A stretch of 64,000 bases of DNA from Desulfoscipio geothermicus (GCA_016841645.1 JAENYS010000002.1:1-64000), one strand, 5' to 3'. Shown: positions 7,290 through 15,340, counted from the stretch's first letter. Numbers and translations are program-made. Notes: generated by a model from the sequence alone, not told the origin.

Positions 7290-8417
7290 CTATTTGACCT
7301 TGCCTCTTTCCCTGGCAATGCGGGCTAACAGCTCCGTTTTATTTTCCGGCGGAACGTAGATTTCCGCTCTGCGGGACATGGTTAGCGCACCGCTGGGGCA
7401 GGTAGCAACACAAACGCCGCAGCCAAGGCAACGTTCTTTATCAAACTCAGGCACCTCAGCCCCGCTCCCGTCATCACGCATTGTAATGATTTTAATCTGA
7501 CAACTATTTGCACAAGTACCACACCCAACGCAACTATCCTTATCTAAAGCCGGCATGAAATTACTGGGTTGAACAGGCAATTTATCTTTCCCTATGGCAG
7601 GATGCAGAGCTACGCAACAGCAACCGCAGCAATGGCAGAGAAAAGTCGGCTGAGTAAGTACGTTATCAGCCGTATGAACCAGTCCAAGCTCGGTCGTATT
7701 CTCCAAAACCCGCAACAGTTCGTCAACTGTGGCCGGCTTGGCTATGCCCCGGCGCACCAGCCACTGCGCGGAAGGCCCCAGGGAGGTGCAGACATCCTTA
7801 ATGGGACCGCCGGCTTCGCAGGACTTACCCAGGTGGCTGGCCCGGTGACGGCAGGCGCACATGGCCAGCGCACCGCCACCGGACTTGCGGATGATTTCAG
7901 AGGCCCGTTCGTAGTCTAAAACCTCTGTGTCCACTACAGCCGGAATTAGGTTTTCATATACCATCGACCTTACCAATTTGGTATTGCCCTCGCCAAAGAA
8001 CTCTTCCCATACCCCGGGTGTTTCAATATATAAGGTGAATAGCTCAGCCAGTTCCTTCATGTCTATCTCTTCTCTCACCCGCATGAAGGTAAACTCAAAA
8101 AAGCCCACCATCATCGGAGCCAGCATATAGTAAGTACCGTCCTGCAAAGGAAGATCCAACACCAGCCCTTTGGGAGCCATGTTTTCCAATATGTGCAGCA
8201 ATTCCTCTTCTGCCAGGCCGGTGATGCCGGCGATCTTATCCAGCTTCATTGGCACCATCGGAAATTTACTGCCCACCATAGCCTCGCTCTCGGTATAGAG
8301 GCGGTGCAATATTTTCATAAGCACCTCGTTAACAGGTGCTCCCACCGGATTGCTATTCAAGCGCTCAGCCAGTACCCTGTAAACTTCTTCTTTATGGTCT
8401 ACTACTATATGTCCCAT
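7290..8417 (-). CDS. 4Fe-4S dicluster (ferredoxin-type) protein
   Basis: About 375 residues. The N-terminal two thirds is helical with a winged-helix-like start. A Cys-rich stretch CHCCGCCC follows, then two ferredoxin motifs: CVGCGTCANSCQ and CLGCGVCVATCP. CACRHRASHLGKSC near residue 190 may bind another metal site. Proteins like this are common in strict anaerobes and are thought to be cytoplasmic electron carriers or redox-responsive; the partner is unknown. ATG 8417 follows AGGAGGT at ideal spacing. The gene is preceded by a long palindrome related to the one upstream of marR. Confidence 0.8.
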   Translation of the reverse strand: MGHIVVDHKEEVYRVLAERLNSNPVGAPVNEVLMKILHRLYTESEAMVGSKFPMVPMKLDKIAGITGLAEEELLHILENMAPKGLVLDLPLQDGTYYMLAPMMVGFFEFTFMRVREEIDMKELAELFTLYIETPGVWEEFFGEGNTKLVRSMVYENLIPAVVDTEVLDYERASEIIRKSGGGALAMCACRHRASHLGKSCEAGGPIKDVCTSLGPSAQWLVRRGIAKPATVDELLRVLENTTELGLVHTADNVLTQPTFLCHCCGCCCVALHPAIGKDKLPVQPSNFMPALDKDSCVGCGTCANSCQIKIITMRDDGSGAEVPEFDKERCLGCGVCVATCPSGALTMSRRAEIYVPPENKTELLARIARERGKVK

Positions 8418-8529
8418 CAATATAACCTCCTAAAAAATTTGTCACTACATACTCCAGCCGCACCAGCACTTAATATTTTTCCTATCGAGTTCGAACTTGG
8501 ATTAGTTAATTATTTGCTATCACTTTCTT

Positions 8530-8563
8530 TAATCTAATATATGTATATACATACATTAGATTA
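8530..8563. promoter_or_regulatory. Near-perfect 34-bp palindrome, candidate MarR operator
   Basis: The sequence starting TAATCTAAT, centred on GTATATAC (8543-8550), and ending ATTAGATTA is an almost perfect inverted repeat with one mismatched pair. It lies between marR and the downstream ferredoxin-type gene. The core is shared with the palindrome upstream of marR at 9077-9100. Confidence 0.6.
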
Positions 8564-8580
8564 AAATTTTCCCCCTTATA

Positions 8581-9048
8581 TCACTTTTCCTTAGTCCCCT
8601 GTGATAAACTTTGCAGGTCTTCCAGGAGATTATTTATCCTTTCCACTCCCAGTTCACCAATTAATCTTTCTTGTATCCTCTCCCATAGGGGCAGCGCTTC
8701 TTGCAAAACAAAGATCCCTTGCTCGGTGATGCTTATTTTTTGCTGTCGCCGGTCTTCTCCCTCTTCTACAGTAACCAGCCCTTTTTTTTGCAGAACTACG
8801 ATATTCCGGCTCAAAGTAGATCGTTCCATACCCAGCGGCTGGGCTAGTTCCCCAATCGTAGCGTCTTTATTACCTGCAACCGCCATCAGCAGGGAAAACT
8901 GGGTTCCCTTTAGGCCAAGTGGTTCAAACGCCTCGTCGTAGAGCCGCCCTAATAGACGGGCTGTCCTGCGCAGGTTGAAACCCACGCAGGCATTGCCGGT
9001 TTTTATCGATAGTTCCTTTAATTCTTGATCTGTTTTACCGGACAACAT
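8581..9048 (-). CDS. MarR-family transcriptional regulator
   Basis: 155 residues with the winged helix-turn-helix of MarR proteins in the middle (ATIGELAQPLGMERSTLSRNIVVLQKKGLV, then the wing EEGEDRRQQKISIT). Terminal helices form the dimer interface. MarR dimers bind palindromic operators and are released by small ligands or oxidation. Two related palindromes, one upstream of this gene and one before the ferredoxin-type gene, suggest it represses itself and that neighbour. Confidence 0.9.
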   Translation of the reverse strand: MLSGKTDQELKELSIKTGNACVGFNLRRTARLLGRLYDEAFEPLGLKGTQFSLLMAVAGNKDATIGELAQPLGMERSTLSRNIVVLQKKGLVTVEEGEDRRQQKISITEQGIFVLQEALPLWERIQERLIGELGVERINNLLEDLQSLSQGTKEK

Positions 9049-9076
9049 ATAAGCAATACCTCATTATTAAATGCCT

Positions 9077-9100
9077 TAATATAAGTATATACATATATTA
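9077..9100. promoter_or_regulatory. Candidate MarR operator upstream of marR
   Basis: TAATATAAGTATATACATAT plus ATTA is a near-perfect 24-bp inverted repeat centred on GTATATAC (9085-9092), the same core as at 8543-8550. It lies 29 bases upstream of the marR start, where a repressor could block transcription. Confidence 0.55.
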
Positions 9101-9356
9101 ATTCCTGGTCAAGGTGAAAAGGTGGGTATAATTGCGTGTTGGAGGCAGGACCCATCGAGACATTTTACCAGAGAGAAGAAGGTCGCTATGCAATTTATCA
9201 TTTCCATCGGCAGTAGCCGAAAGAAAAGTTTTGGTCGCAAAAGAAGGTGATCTGGACTGAGTTTACCAGAGGCTCGCCCGCACCACCGTGATAAATGAAA
9301 CCCAGGCCGAGTATCGCCATGTCGAAATAGTACCGCCTGAAATTAGCAATGGCCGG

Positions 9357-9430
9357 CCAAAACCTAAGGATTTCTGAGGAAGGCTCGTCCGCCCAGGGTA
9401 AGTCGGGCCCTAAGCCGATGCTGTAAGGCT
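9357..9430 (+). pseudogene. Decayed 23S rRNA fragment
   Basis: CCTAAGG, GAGGAAGGCTCGTCCGCCCA and GGGTAAGTCGGGCCCTAAGC reproduce in order a conserved mid-domain stretch of bacterial 23S rRNA with several substitutions. Weaker resemblance extends to about 9320 and 9440. No flanking rRNA continues, so it is a fragment and not a functional gene. The remaining bases from 9101 to 9560 hold no recognisable gene. Confidence 0.65.
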
Positions 9431-9561
9431 TTGTGCTGTATGTAATATAGGTGCGCGCCTTAGACGAGGCCGTAAATATTAAACAATAACTAGTTAGGAA
9501 AAGTAATTTGCGAGATCACCTTATAGGCGGTCTTTTTTTAAAAAAAAGCTCAAAATAGTTA

Positions 9562-9589
9562 TTGACATATGTGATAAACGTTGTATAAT
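9562..9589 (+). promoter_or_regulatory. Strong promoter of the Fe-S/NifX/Mrp cluster
   Basis: Consensus TTGACA (9562-9567), 16-base spacer, consensus TATAAT (9584-9589), 47 bases before the DUF5320 start. Confidence 0.8.
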
Positions 9590-9618
9590 AAAAATTGAAA
9601 AAGGCATATGTCATAAAC
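9566..9618 (+). promoter_or_regulatory. Two direct repeats around the promoter (operator candidate)
   Basis: CATATGTGATAAAC (9566-9579) and CATATGTCATAAAC (9605-9618) differ at one base. They begin 39 bases apart: one overlaps the -35/spacer and the other lies just downstream of the -10. This is a typical arrangement for repression, possibly by the DUF134 DNA-binding protein encoded in the same cluster. Confidence 0.5.
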
Positions 9619-9636
9619 AGCAAGGAGGTGAGTTAT

Positions 9637-9924
9637 ATGCCAAGACGGGATGGAACCGGCCCGATGGGGCGCGGGACAATGTCCGGTAGAGGTTTCGGAC
9701 CTTGTGCCGGAACAAATGCAGTTAAATATGGTGCAAGCTTAGGATTGGGATTATTACTTAGATGCAGACGCGGCTTTGGTCGGGGATTTGGCGGAAATTA
9801 TTTTGGCGGAAATTCTAACATAGACCAGGCTTCCTCTAAAACACAAAAAGAGTTTCTGCAAGAACAAAAAGATGCGCTGCAAAGCAGGCTCGAAGTTATT
9901 AAAAAGCAACTGGAAAACTTATAA
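9637..9924 (+). CDS. DUF5320 family small Gly/Arg-rich protein
   Basis: 95 residues beginning MPRRDGTGPMGRGTMSGRGF, the N-terminal signature of DUF5320 proteins found beside NifX/Mrp genes in anaerobes. The C-terminus (KTQKEFLQEQKDALQSRLEV) is probably a coiled coil. ATG 9637 directly follows AAGGAGGTG; an upstream ATG has no such site. It is the first gene of the cluster. The molecular role of the family is unknown. Confidence 0.8.
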   Translation: MPRRDGTGPMGRGTMSGRGFGPCAGTNAVKYGASLGLGLLLRCRRGFGRGFGGNYFGGNSNIDQASSKTQKEFLQEQKDALQSRLEVIKKQLENL

Positions 9925-9993
9925 ATATAAAAACTTATAAAGTAGCCGGAGTACGCTCTGGCTACTTCTCTCGTAAATTGAGGTGGAAGATTT

Positions 9994-10368
9994 ATGGCAA
10001 GGCCAAGGAAATGGAGAAAAGTCTGTTGCCTGCCGGAAAACAACCGCTTTGGGCCTCTTAATTCACCGGCAAATATGGATCATTTTGTTAATATGACAGT
10101 TGATGAATACGAAACAATAAGACTTATTGATTTAGAAGGATTTACCCAAGAAGAGTGTGCCGGTCAAATGAACATAGCACGTACAACTGTTCAAGGTATT
10201 TATACTGAGGCAAGAAAAAAAGTTGCTCAATCCCTGGTGAATGGAAAAGTGCTCCTGATTGAGGGTGGCGAATACCAGCTTTGCGATGGTTATGGCAAAG
10301 CCTGCAAAGGCGGTGGATGTCGCAGACGCAGATGCGGTAGAGACTTTATAGATAATGGGGATAGATAG
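9994..10368 (+). CDS. DUF134 (UPF0251) DNA-binding protein
   Basis: 124 residues of the UPF0251 family. It starts with MARPRKWRKVCCLP and has a sigma-region-4-like helix-turn-helix (YETIRLIDLEGFTQEECAGQ then MNIARTTVQGIYTEARKKVA). The C-terminus is rich in Cys and Arg (CKGGGCRRRRCGRD) and could bind metal or an Fe-S cluster. These genes regularly adjoin NifX-like and Mrp-like genes, so it is the likely regulator of this cluster, perhaps through the direct repeats at 9566-9618. Confidence 0.85.
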   Translation: MARPRKWRKVCCLPENNRFGPLNSPANMDHFVNMTVDEYETIRLIDLEGFTQEECAGQMNIARTTVQGIYTEARKKVAQSLVNGKVLLIEGGEYQLCDGYGKACKGGGCRRRRCGRDFIDNGDR

Positions 10369-10377
10369 AGGTGAGTT

Positions 10378-10785
10378 ATGATTTACTCTGATAAAGTACT
10401 TGAGCATTTTATGTGTCCTCAAAATGCTTATAATATGCCTGATTCAGATGCAGAAGGAAGCTATGGAGATCCCTCCTGCGGAGATGCTCTAACCTTTTAT
10501 ATAAAAATAAAAGACAATTGTATTCAAGAGATCAGCTATCTTGTATTCGGCTGCTGTGCATCTATTGCAACATCCAGCATGACATCAGTGTTGGCAAAAG
10601 GCAAGAGCTTAGATGAGGCATTAAAAATTACAGAAGAAGATATTATCGAGGCTTTGGATGGACTTCCCGAAAGTAAAGTTCATTGCTCAAATCTTGGTGT
10701 AAGTGCTTTGCGTAATGCAATTAATAATTATTTAGAAGCAAATAGAACGGAGGATTCTTATGAAAATAGTAATACCGGTAGATGA
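10378..10785 (+). CDS. NifU/IscU-like Fe-S scaffold protein
   Basis: 135 residues with the IscU/NifU N-terminal fold: the start YSDKVLEHFMCPQNAYNMPD, then GDPSCGDALTFYIKI, FGCCASIATSSM and VHCSNLGVSALRNAI. These provide the three cluster-binding Cys. The protein should assemble a labile Fe-S cluster and pass it on, probably to the ATPases and ferredoxin modules encoded downstream. No IscS-type desulfurase lies nearby. The 3' end overlaps the next gene by 26 bases. Confidence 0.85.
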   Translation: MIYSDKVLEHFMCPQNAYNMPDSDAEGSYGDPSCGDALTFYIKIKDNCIQEISYLVFGCCASIATSSMTSVLAKGKSLDEALKITEEDIIEALDGLPESKVHCSNLGVSALRNAINNYLEANRTEDSYENSNTGR

Positions 10786-11128
10786 GCAAAATTTAGAAAC
10801 AAGCGTTTGCCAATCATTTGGACGTACCCCCTATTACCTTATTTATGACACTGAAACAAAAGAAAGCGCATTCATTGATAACAGCGCAACGGCCAGCCAA
10901 GGTGGCGCTGGAATTAAGGCTGCCCAAACGGTTGTCGATAACAAGGTAAGCGCTTTGCTTACTATAAGATGTGGAGAAAATGCTGCAGCGGTGCTTAAAG
11001 CCGCCGATATCAAAATATATAAAACAAGGGATGCTTCGGCTATGGATAATATTAATGCCTTTATTGAGGGAGAACTATCCTTGCTAGAAGAAATTCATCC
11101 CGGATTTCATAACAAAGGAAGCAAATAA
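10760..11128 (+). CDS. NifX/NifB-type Fe-Mo cluster-binding domain protein
   Basis: 122 residues of the dinitrogenase iron-molybdenum cofactor family (start MKIVIPVDEQ, then SFGRTPYYLIYDTET and GAGIKAAQTVVD). In NifX, NifY and NifB this domain holds metal-sulfur clusters; stand-alone versions are widespread in anaerobes lacking nitrogenase. The start overlaps the scaffold gene, and the stop is followed after one base by the next ATG, so it is tightly coupled. Confidence 0.85.
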   Translation: MKIVIPVDEQNLETSVCQSFGRTPYYLIYDTETKESAFIDNSATASQGGAGIKAAQTVVDNKVSALLTIRCGENAAAVLKAADIKIYKTRDASAMDNINAFIEGELSLLEEIHPGFHNKGSK

Positions 11129-11129
11129 T

Positions 11130-11993
11130 ATGAAGATAGCGGTGCTTAGCGGCAAGGGCGGCACAGGAAAAACACTTGTATCGGTGAATTTAGCATCAGC
11201 AGCGAAGGCAGCCACCTATATAGACTGTGACGTAGAAGAGCCAAACGGGCATCTGTTTTTCAAACCTGAAAATATCAAAGAAGAAGAAATAACCATTAAG
11301 ATCCCGTCTGTAAATGAGCAGCTTTGCATGGGCTGTCGTACATGTACCTATTTCTGCAGATTCAATGCATTAGCCTACATTAATGACAAGTTGAAAATCT
11401 TCGATGATGTTTGTCATTGCTGTGGAGGATGCGTGTTGTTATGCTCTGTAGAAGCTCTGTCGGAAAAAGATAAGGTTATCGGTAAAGTACAAAAAGGCAC
11501 CAGGGATAATGTAACTGTAAATACAGGAATATTGAACTATGGTGTTGAATCTGGTGTTCCTATTATCAAAAAACTGCTCAATGAGCATAAGCCAGAGGGG
11601 AAAAACCTGACCTTTATTGACTGTCCTCCCGGGAGTGCTTGTATTGTCATGGAAAGCATTAAGGATGCGGATTATTGCATCTTGGTGGCCGAGCCTACCT
11701 TGTTCGGGGTGCATAATCTAAATATGGTTTACGAACTGGTCAAGCTATTTGACATGCCTCATGGTGTGGTGCTGAATAAATGCCTTGATGGAGAAAATCC
11801 AGCCGAGAAATTTTGTTTAGAAAAGGGCATCAATATTTTAGACCGAATACCATTTGACCATGAGCTTGGCACTTTAAATTCAAATGCCCGGATTGCAGTT
11901 AAGGAAAATAAAAAGTATCAAACGTTGTTTTCTTCCCTGCTTCAAAAGGTGACTAAGGAGGTGCAGCAGTATGAAACAGTTACTAATCCTTAG
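11130..11993 (+). CDS. MinD/ParA-type P-loop ATPase with ferredoxin insert (first copy)
   Basis: 287 residues. The deviant Walker A GKGGTGKT is at residues 8-15. Two 4Fe-4S motifs follow (Cys66/69/72/76 and Cys95/98/101/105), then the ATPase core resumes (FIDCPPGSACIVMES). Ferredoxin inserts in this family are thought to receive or carry clusters with ATP-driven switching. It overlaps the second ATPase gene by 23 bases. The two copies probably form a heterodimer, which is inference. Confidence 0.88.
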   Translation: MKIAVLSGKGGTGKTLVSVNLASAAKAATYIDCDVEEPNGHLFFKPENIKEEEITIKIPSVNEQLCMGCRTCTYFCRFNALAYINDKLKIFDDVCHCCGGCVLLCSVEALSEKDKVIGKVQKGTRDNVTVNTGILNYGVESGVPIIKKLLNEHKPEGKNLTFIDCPPGSACIVMESIKDADYCILVAEPTLFGVHNLNMVYELVKLFDMPHGVVLNKCLDGENPAEKFCLEKGINILDRIPFDHELGTLNSNARIAVKENKKYQTLFSSLLQKVTKEVQQYETVTNP

Positions 11994-12843
11994 CGGCAAA
12001 GGAGGCACAGGGAAAACTACAATTGCCAGTGCGTTTATCAAATTATACAATGCCAAGGCCAGTGCGGATTGTGATGTAGATGCACCCAACTTGCACTTGA
12101 TCATGGGTCAGTCCTCTGAACCCAAGCGATCAGCTTATTATGGGCTTCCCAAAGCAGAAATAAATCAGGCAATTTGTATCCAGTGCGATGAGTGCAGACA
12201 AAACTGCAGGTTTGATGCAATTATAGTAGATACAGTTTATCAGGTAGACCCGTTTGCCTGTGAAGGCTGCGGTGTTTGTGAGGTTGTTTGCCCTGAAGGT
12301 GCTATATCTTCAGTACCTGCAGTGGCAGGTGAATTGATGCTGTATGCCGAGAAAGATAAAGTGTTTTCTACCGCCCAGCTAAAAATGGGGAGCGGTAACT
12401 CAGGGATGCTCGTTACTGAGGTAAAAAAGCAGATGAAAGAGACGGCAGTCTCCAATGCTGATTTGGCAATTATTGACGGTTCCCCGGGTATCGGTTGCCC
12501 GGTTATTGCGTCCTTGAGTGGCGTTGATATGGTTTTAATTGTTGCAGAGCCTTCTATATCAGGCATAAGTGACATGGAGCGCATTATTAAAACAGCAGGC
12601 ATCTTCCAAACTAAAACGGTTGTTTGCATAAATAAGTATGACACCAATCTTGAGAATGCCAACCAGATTGAGGCGTTTTGTAAAGTTAATAAGATCCCTT
12701 TTACGGGCAGAATACCGTTTGATTCGAATGCGGTAAAAGCTATCAATAATGGTCAGGCCATTGTTGATATAGATTGCGCGTCGGGTCGCGCTGTGAGAGA
12801 AGTTTATGCTAAAACAATGGACTATCTATTGACAGGTAATTAA
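11971..12843 (+). CDS. MinD/ParA-type P-loop ATPase with ferredoxin insert (second copy)
   Basis: 290 residues, paralogue of the preceding gene with the same layout. Walker A GKGGTGKT is at 9-16, and ferredoxin motifs lie at Cys69/72/75/79 and Cys97/100/103/107. The switch region is LAIIDGSPGIGCPVIASL. The ribosome site (AAGGAGG) lies inside the upstream gene. Paired copies in tandem are the rule in this type of cluster. Confidence 0.88.
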   Translation: MKQLLILSGKGGTGKTTIASAFIKLYNAKASADCDVDAPNLHLIMGQSSEPKRSAYYGLPKAEINQAICIQCDECRQNCRFDAIIVDTVYQVDPFACEGCGVCEVVCPEGAISSVPAVAGELMLYAEKDKVFSTAQLKMGSGNSGMLVTEVKKQMKETAVSNADLAIIDGSPGIGCPVIASLSGVDMVLIVAEPSISGISDMERIIKTAGIFQTKTVVCINKYDTNLENANQIEAFCKVNKIPFTGRIPFDSNAVKAINNGQAIVDIDCASGRAVREVYAKTMDYLLTGN

Positions 12844-12867
12844 ATTACAAGAAAAGGAGTTAATCAG

Positions 12868-14016
12868 ATGGCTGAGAAAGTCGAAGATTTTTCCGTACAA
12901 CCACATGAATTAAGCAGTATCAAAAAGGTTATCGGTGTAATCAGCGGTAAAGGAGGAGTTGGCAAATCATTAGTAACATCCATGATGGCTGTTGCAATGA
13001 ACAAAAGGGGCTATCACTCTGCCATTCTTGATGCTGACGTAACCGGTCCATCTATACCAAAAGCTTTTGGTATAAGGGAAAAAGCCGCAGGTAATGAATC
13101 CGGCATATTCCCTATTCAAAGCAAAACCGGAATAGATATCATGTCCATTAACCTTTTGCTGCAAAACGACACAGATCCTGTTATTTGGCGGGGCCCGCTT
13201 ATCGCTAACTCCGTTAAGCAGTTTTGGACAGAGGTCATCTGGAGTGATGTGGATTTTATGTTTATTGATATGCCACCTGGCACCGGTGATGTGCCGCTTA
13301 CGGTATTTCAATCCATTCCTGTAGATGGCATTATTATTGTAACCTCTCCGCAGGAACTTGTTTCGATGATCGTTTCCAAAGCAGTTAAAATGGCAGAAAT
13401 GATGAATGTACCGATCATTGGCTTAGTGGAAAATATGTCATATTTTAAGTGTCCGGATAATGATAAGGAATACAAAATATTTGGCGATAGCCACATAGAT
13501 GAAATCGCACAAAAGCATAACTTAAAGGTGCTGGCCAAATTGCCGGTTGACCCGGAAATATCAGCCGCCTGCGATCGTGGCTTGATAGAGGAATTATATG
13601 ATACTGACTGGCTTGATCCTGTTGCAAGGATGTTAGAAAAAATGGAGGGAAAAGAAATGATGAAAATTGCAGTAGCGAGTGATAATGGAATGGTAACGGA
13701 ACACTTTGGACATTGTCAGGGCTTTATGATTTTTGATACTGAGAACGGTCAAATCATTAAGAGTGAAACGATTGCCAACCCTGGACATAGGCCGGGATTT
13801 TTGCCTAACTTCCTAAATGAAAAGGGGGTTAACGTGATTATTTCCGGAGGTATGGGAGCCGGGGCTATCGATATATTTAATGAGAAAAACATTGAAGTTA
13901 TTGTTGGAGCACGTGGTGATGCTGAAGCAGCTGTAACAGCATATTTGCAAGGTGCGCTTCAATCTACCGGTTCTGTTTGTCACGAACATCAACATCTTGG
14001 TGATTGCGGCAATTAG
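12868..14016 (+). CDS. Mrp/NBP35-type ATPase fused to a NifX-like domain
   Basis: 382 residues. Residues 1-260 are an Mrp/ApbC Fe-S carrier ATPase with Walker A GKGGVGKS at 27-34 and the switch DMPPGTGDVPL. Residues 264-382 are a NifX/NifB-type metal-cluster domain (MKIAVASDNGMVTEHFGHCQ). Two oddities: the Mrp CPxC cluster motif reads CPDN (Cys195, Asn198), so the usual bridging cluster may be lost. A GGAGGG site at 13644-13649 precedes in-frame ATGs at 13657 and 13660, so the NifX domain may also be made separately. Confidence 0.88.
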   Translation: MAEKVEDFSVQPHELSSIKKVIGVISGKGGVGKSLVTSMMAVAMNKRGYHSAILDADVTGPSIPKAFGIREKAAGNESGIFPIQSKTGIDIMSINLLLQNDTDPVIWRGPLIANSVKQFWTEVIWSDVDFMFIDMPPGTGDVPLTVFQSIPVDGIIIVTSPQELVSMIVSKAVKMAEMMNVPIIGLVENMSYFKCPDNDKEYKIFGDSHIDEIAQKHNLKVLAKLPVDPEISAACDRGLIEELYDTDWLDPVARMLEKMEGKEMMKIAVASDNGMVTEHFGHCQGFMIFDTENGQIIKSETIANPGHRPGFLPNFLNEKGVNVIISGGMGAGAIDIFNEKNIEVIVGARGDAEAAVTAYLQGALQSTGSVCHEHQHLGDCGN

Positions 14017-14132
14017 ACACTCGTTCGGGAGGTTTTTGGGTTTGGCTTGCCATTCCCAAAAGCTTCCCTGAAAAAACTTCCCAAAAGGGCAGTCCCTCTC
14101 TACATATAAGATTTTATCAGCTAAAGTGTCTT

Positions 14133-14158
14133 AGGCCACTGTGCATTTGAGGTGGCCT
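14133..14158 (+). terminator. Possible terminator after the Mrp-NifX gene
   Basis: AGGCCAC (14133-14139) and GTGGCCT (14152-14158) form a 7-bp perfect stem followed by GCTTTAAAT. The T-tract is weak, so the MBL gene downstream may still be co-transcribed. Confidence 0.45.
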
Positions 14159-14224
14159 GCTTTAAATAAATACAAATTGATGTTTGCCATGATAAATTCC
14201 TCTCAAAGAAAGTAGGTACAATGC

Positions 14225-15031
14225 ATGATTATAAAAGCATTAGTAGAAAACATTTCAAATACTGAAGATTTAGATAGCGAGCATGGATTGAGTTTATATA
14301 TAGAAACAAAAAATCACAAAATTTTATTTGATACCGGAGCAAGTGCTCTTTTTGTCGAAAACGCAGCAAAAATGAATGTAAATTTATCAGATGTAGATCT
14401 GGTAGCAATTTCTCATGGACATTATGATCATGGCGGTGGTCTTAAAACTTTCTTAAGCATAAACAATAGAGCAAAAGTTTACTTGCAGCAAAGAGCTTTT
14501 GAAAAACACTATTCATACATATTAAATGAAAAAAAGACAGATATTGGATTGGATGAAACACTATTGCCGAATGAGCGCTTTGTGTTTATTCGAGAACATT
14601 TTTTAATTGATGAAGAACTTGAATTGTTTTCAAATGTTTTAGGTGATAGGCTTAAACCATCAGGCAATAGGTACTTACTCATCAAGGCTGGAGAATCCTT
14701 TATAATAGATGATTTTGCACATGAACAAAATCTGATTATAAATGAAGATGGTAAAAAGTTGCTGGTAACCGGTTGTGCTCATAATGGTATTGTAAATATA
14801 CTTGAACATTTCCTAAAAGAAAAAAGCTTTATACCGGATTATGTTATTGGAGGTTTTCATCTTCAGAATGAGGAGCCTGGTGTTGTTGCTGAAATAGGCA
14901 AATACCTTAGGGAGACAAAATCAAAATATTATACCTGCCACTGCACAGGGATTAAATCTTATAAAAAGTTGAGAACAGTTATAGGAGAAAATATAGAATA
15001 TCTATCTACCGGCAGTCAATTAATCATATAA
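14225..15031 (+). CDS. MBL-fold hydrolase of the cluster
   Basis: 268 residues of the metallo-beta-lactamase fold, of the subgroup annotated as metal-dependent hydrolase or dihydropterin-aminobenzene synthase-like. Zinc motif is SHGHYDHGGGL near residue 60; further ligands lie in TGCAHNGIVNIL, GGFHL and TCHCTG. Members are frequent neighbours of NifX/Mrp/DUF134 genes, which supports a role in the same unknown pathway. Function is not established. Confidence 0.85.
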   Translation: MIIKALVENISNTEDLDSEHGLSLYIETKNHKILFDTGASALFVENAAKMNVNLSDVDLVAISHGHYDHGGGLKTFLSINNRAKVYLQQRAFEKHYSYILNEKKTDIGLDETLLPNERFVFIREHFLIDEELELFSNVLGDRLKPSGNRYLLIKAGESFIIDDFAHEQNLIINEDGKKLLVTGCAHNGIVNILEHFLKEKSFIPDYVIGGFHLQNEEPGVVAEIGKYLRETKSKYYTCHCTGIKSYKKLRTVIGENIEYLSTGSQLII

Positions 15032-15119
15032 CTATAAACACCAACTCTTCTTCGCTGATTTTTTCCAAACCGATACTTTCAAGAATTTCATCAATTAATT
15101 CTTTGGTCAATATAATCAT
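15024..15119 (-). CDS. 31-residue small ORF with strong ribosome site
   Basis: Encodes a 31-residue peptide starting MIILTKELIDEIL and ending LVFIVI. AAAGGAGGGG lies upstream of the ATG at good spacing. The stop overlaps the 3' end of the convergent MBL gene. The composition is acidic and helical. It could be a genuine small protein or the 5' stub of a truncated gene. No family was recognised. Confidence 0.4.
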   Translation of the reverse strand: MIILTKELIDEILESIGLEKISEEELVFIVI

Positions 15120-15280
15120 AAACCCCTCCTTTCAGATATGTTCATATTTTATCACTTAGTGGTTGTCCTGTCCTATTTATTTACCATTATTTATTCTTTA
15201 AACGTGACTACTGGCCGGGGCAGGAACAATGGAATATTTTCTTAATGAAGCTTAGGCTTGTTAATAGTTAAGTTATTTCT

Positions 15281-15309
15281 TTGAAACTACATGAAATGCT
15301 TGGTATAAT
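15281..15309 (+). promoter_or_regulatory. Promoter of the AI-2E-type transporter gene
   Basis: TTGAAA (15281-15286), 17-base spacer, TATAAT (15304-15309). It lies 31 bases before the chosen start and argues against a start upstream of it. Confidence 0.7.
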
Positions 15310-15340
15310 TGGTGATAACTTAATAAAGGAGTTCGCTTGG

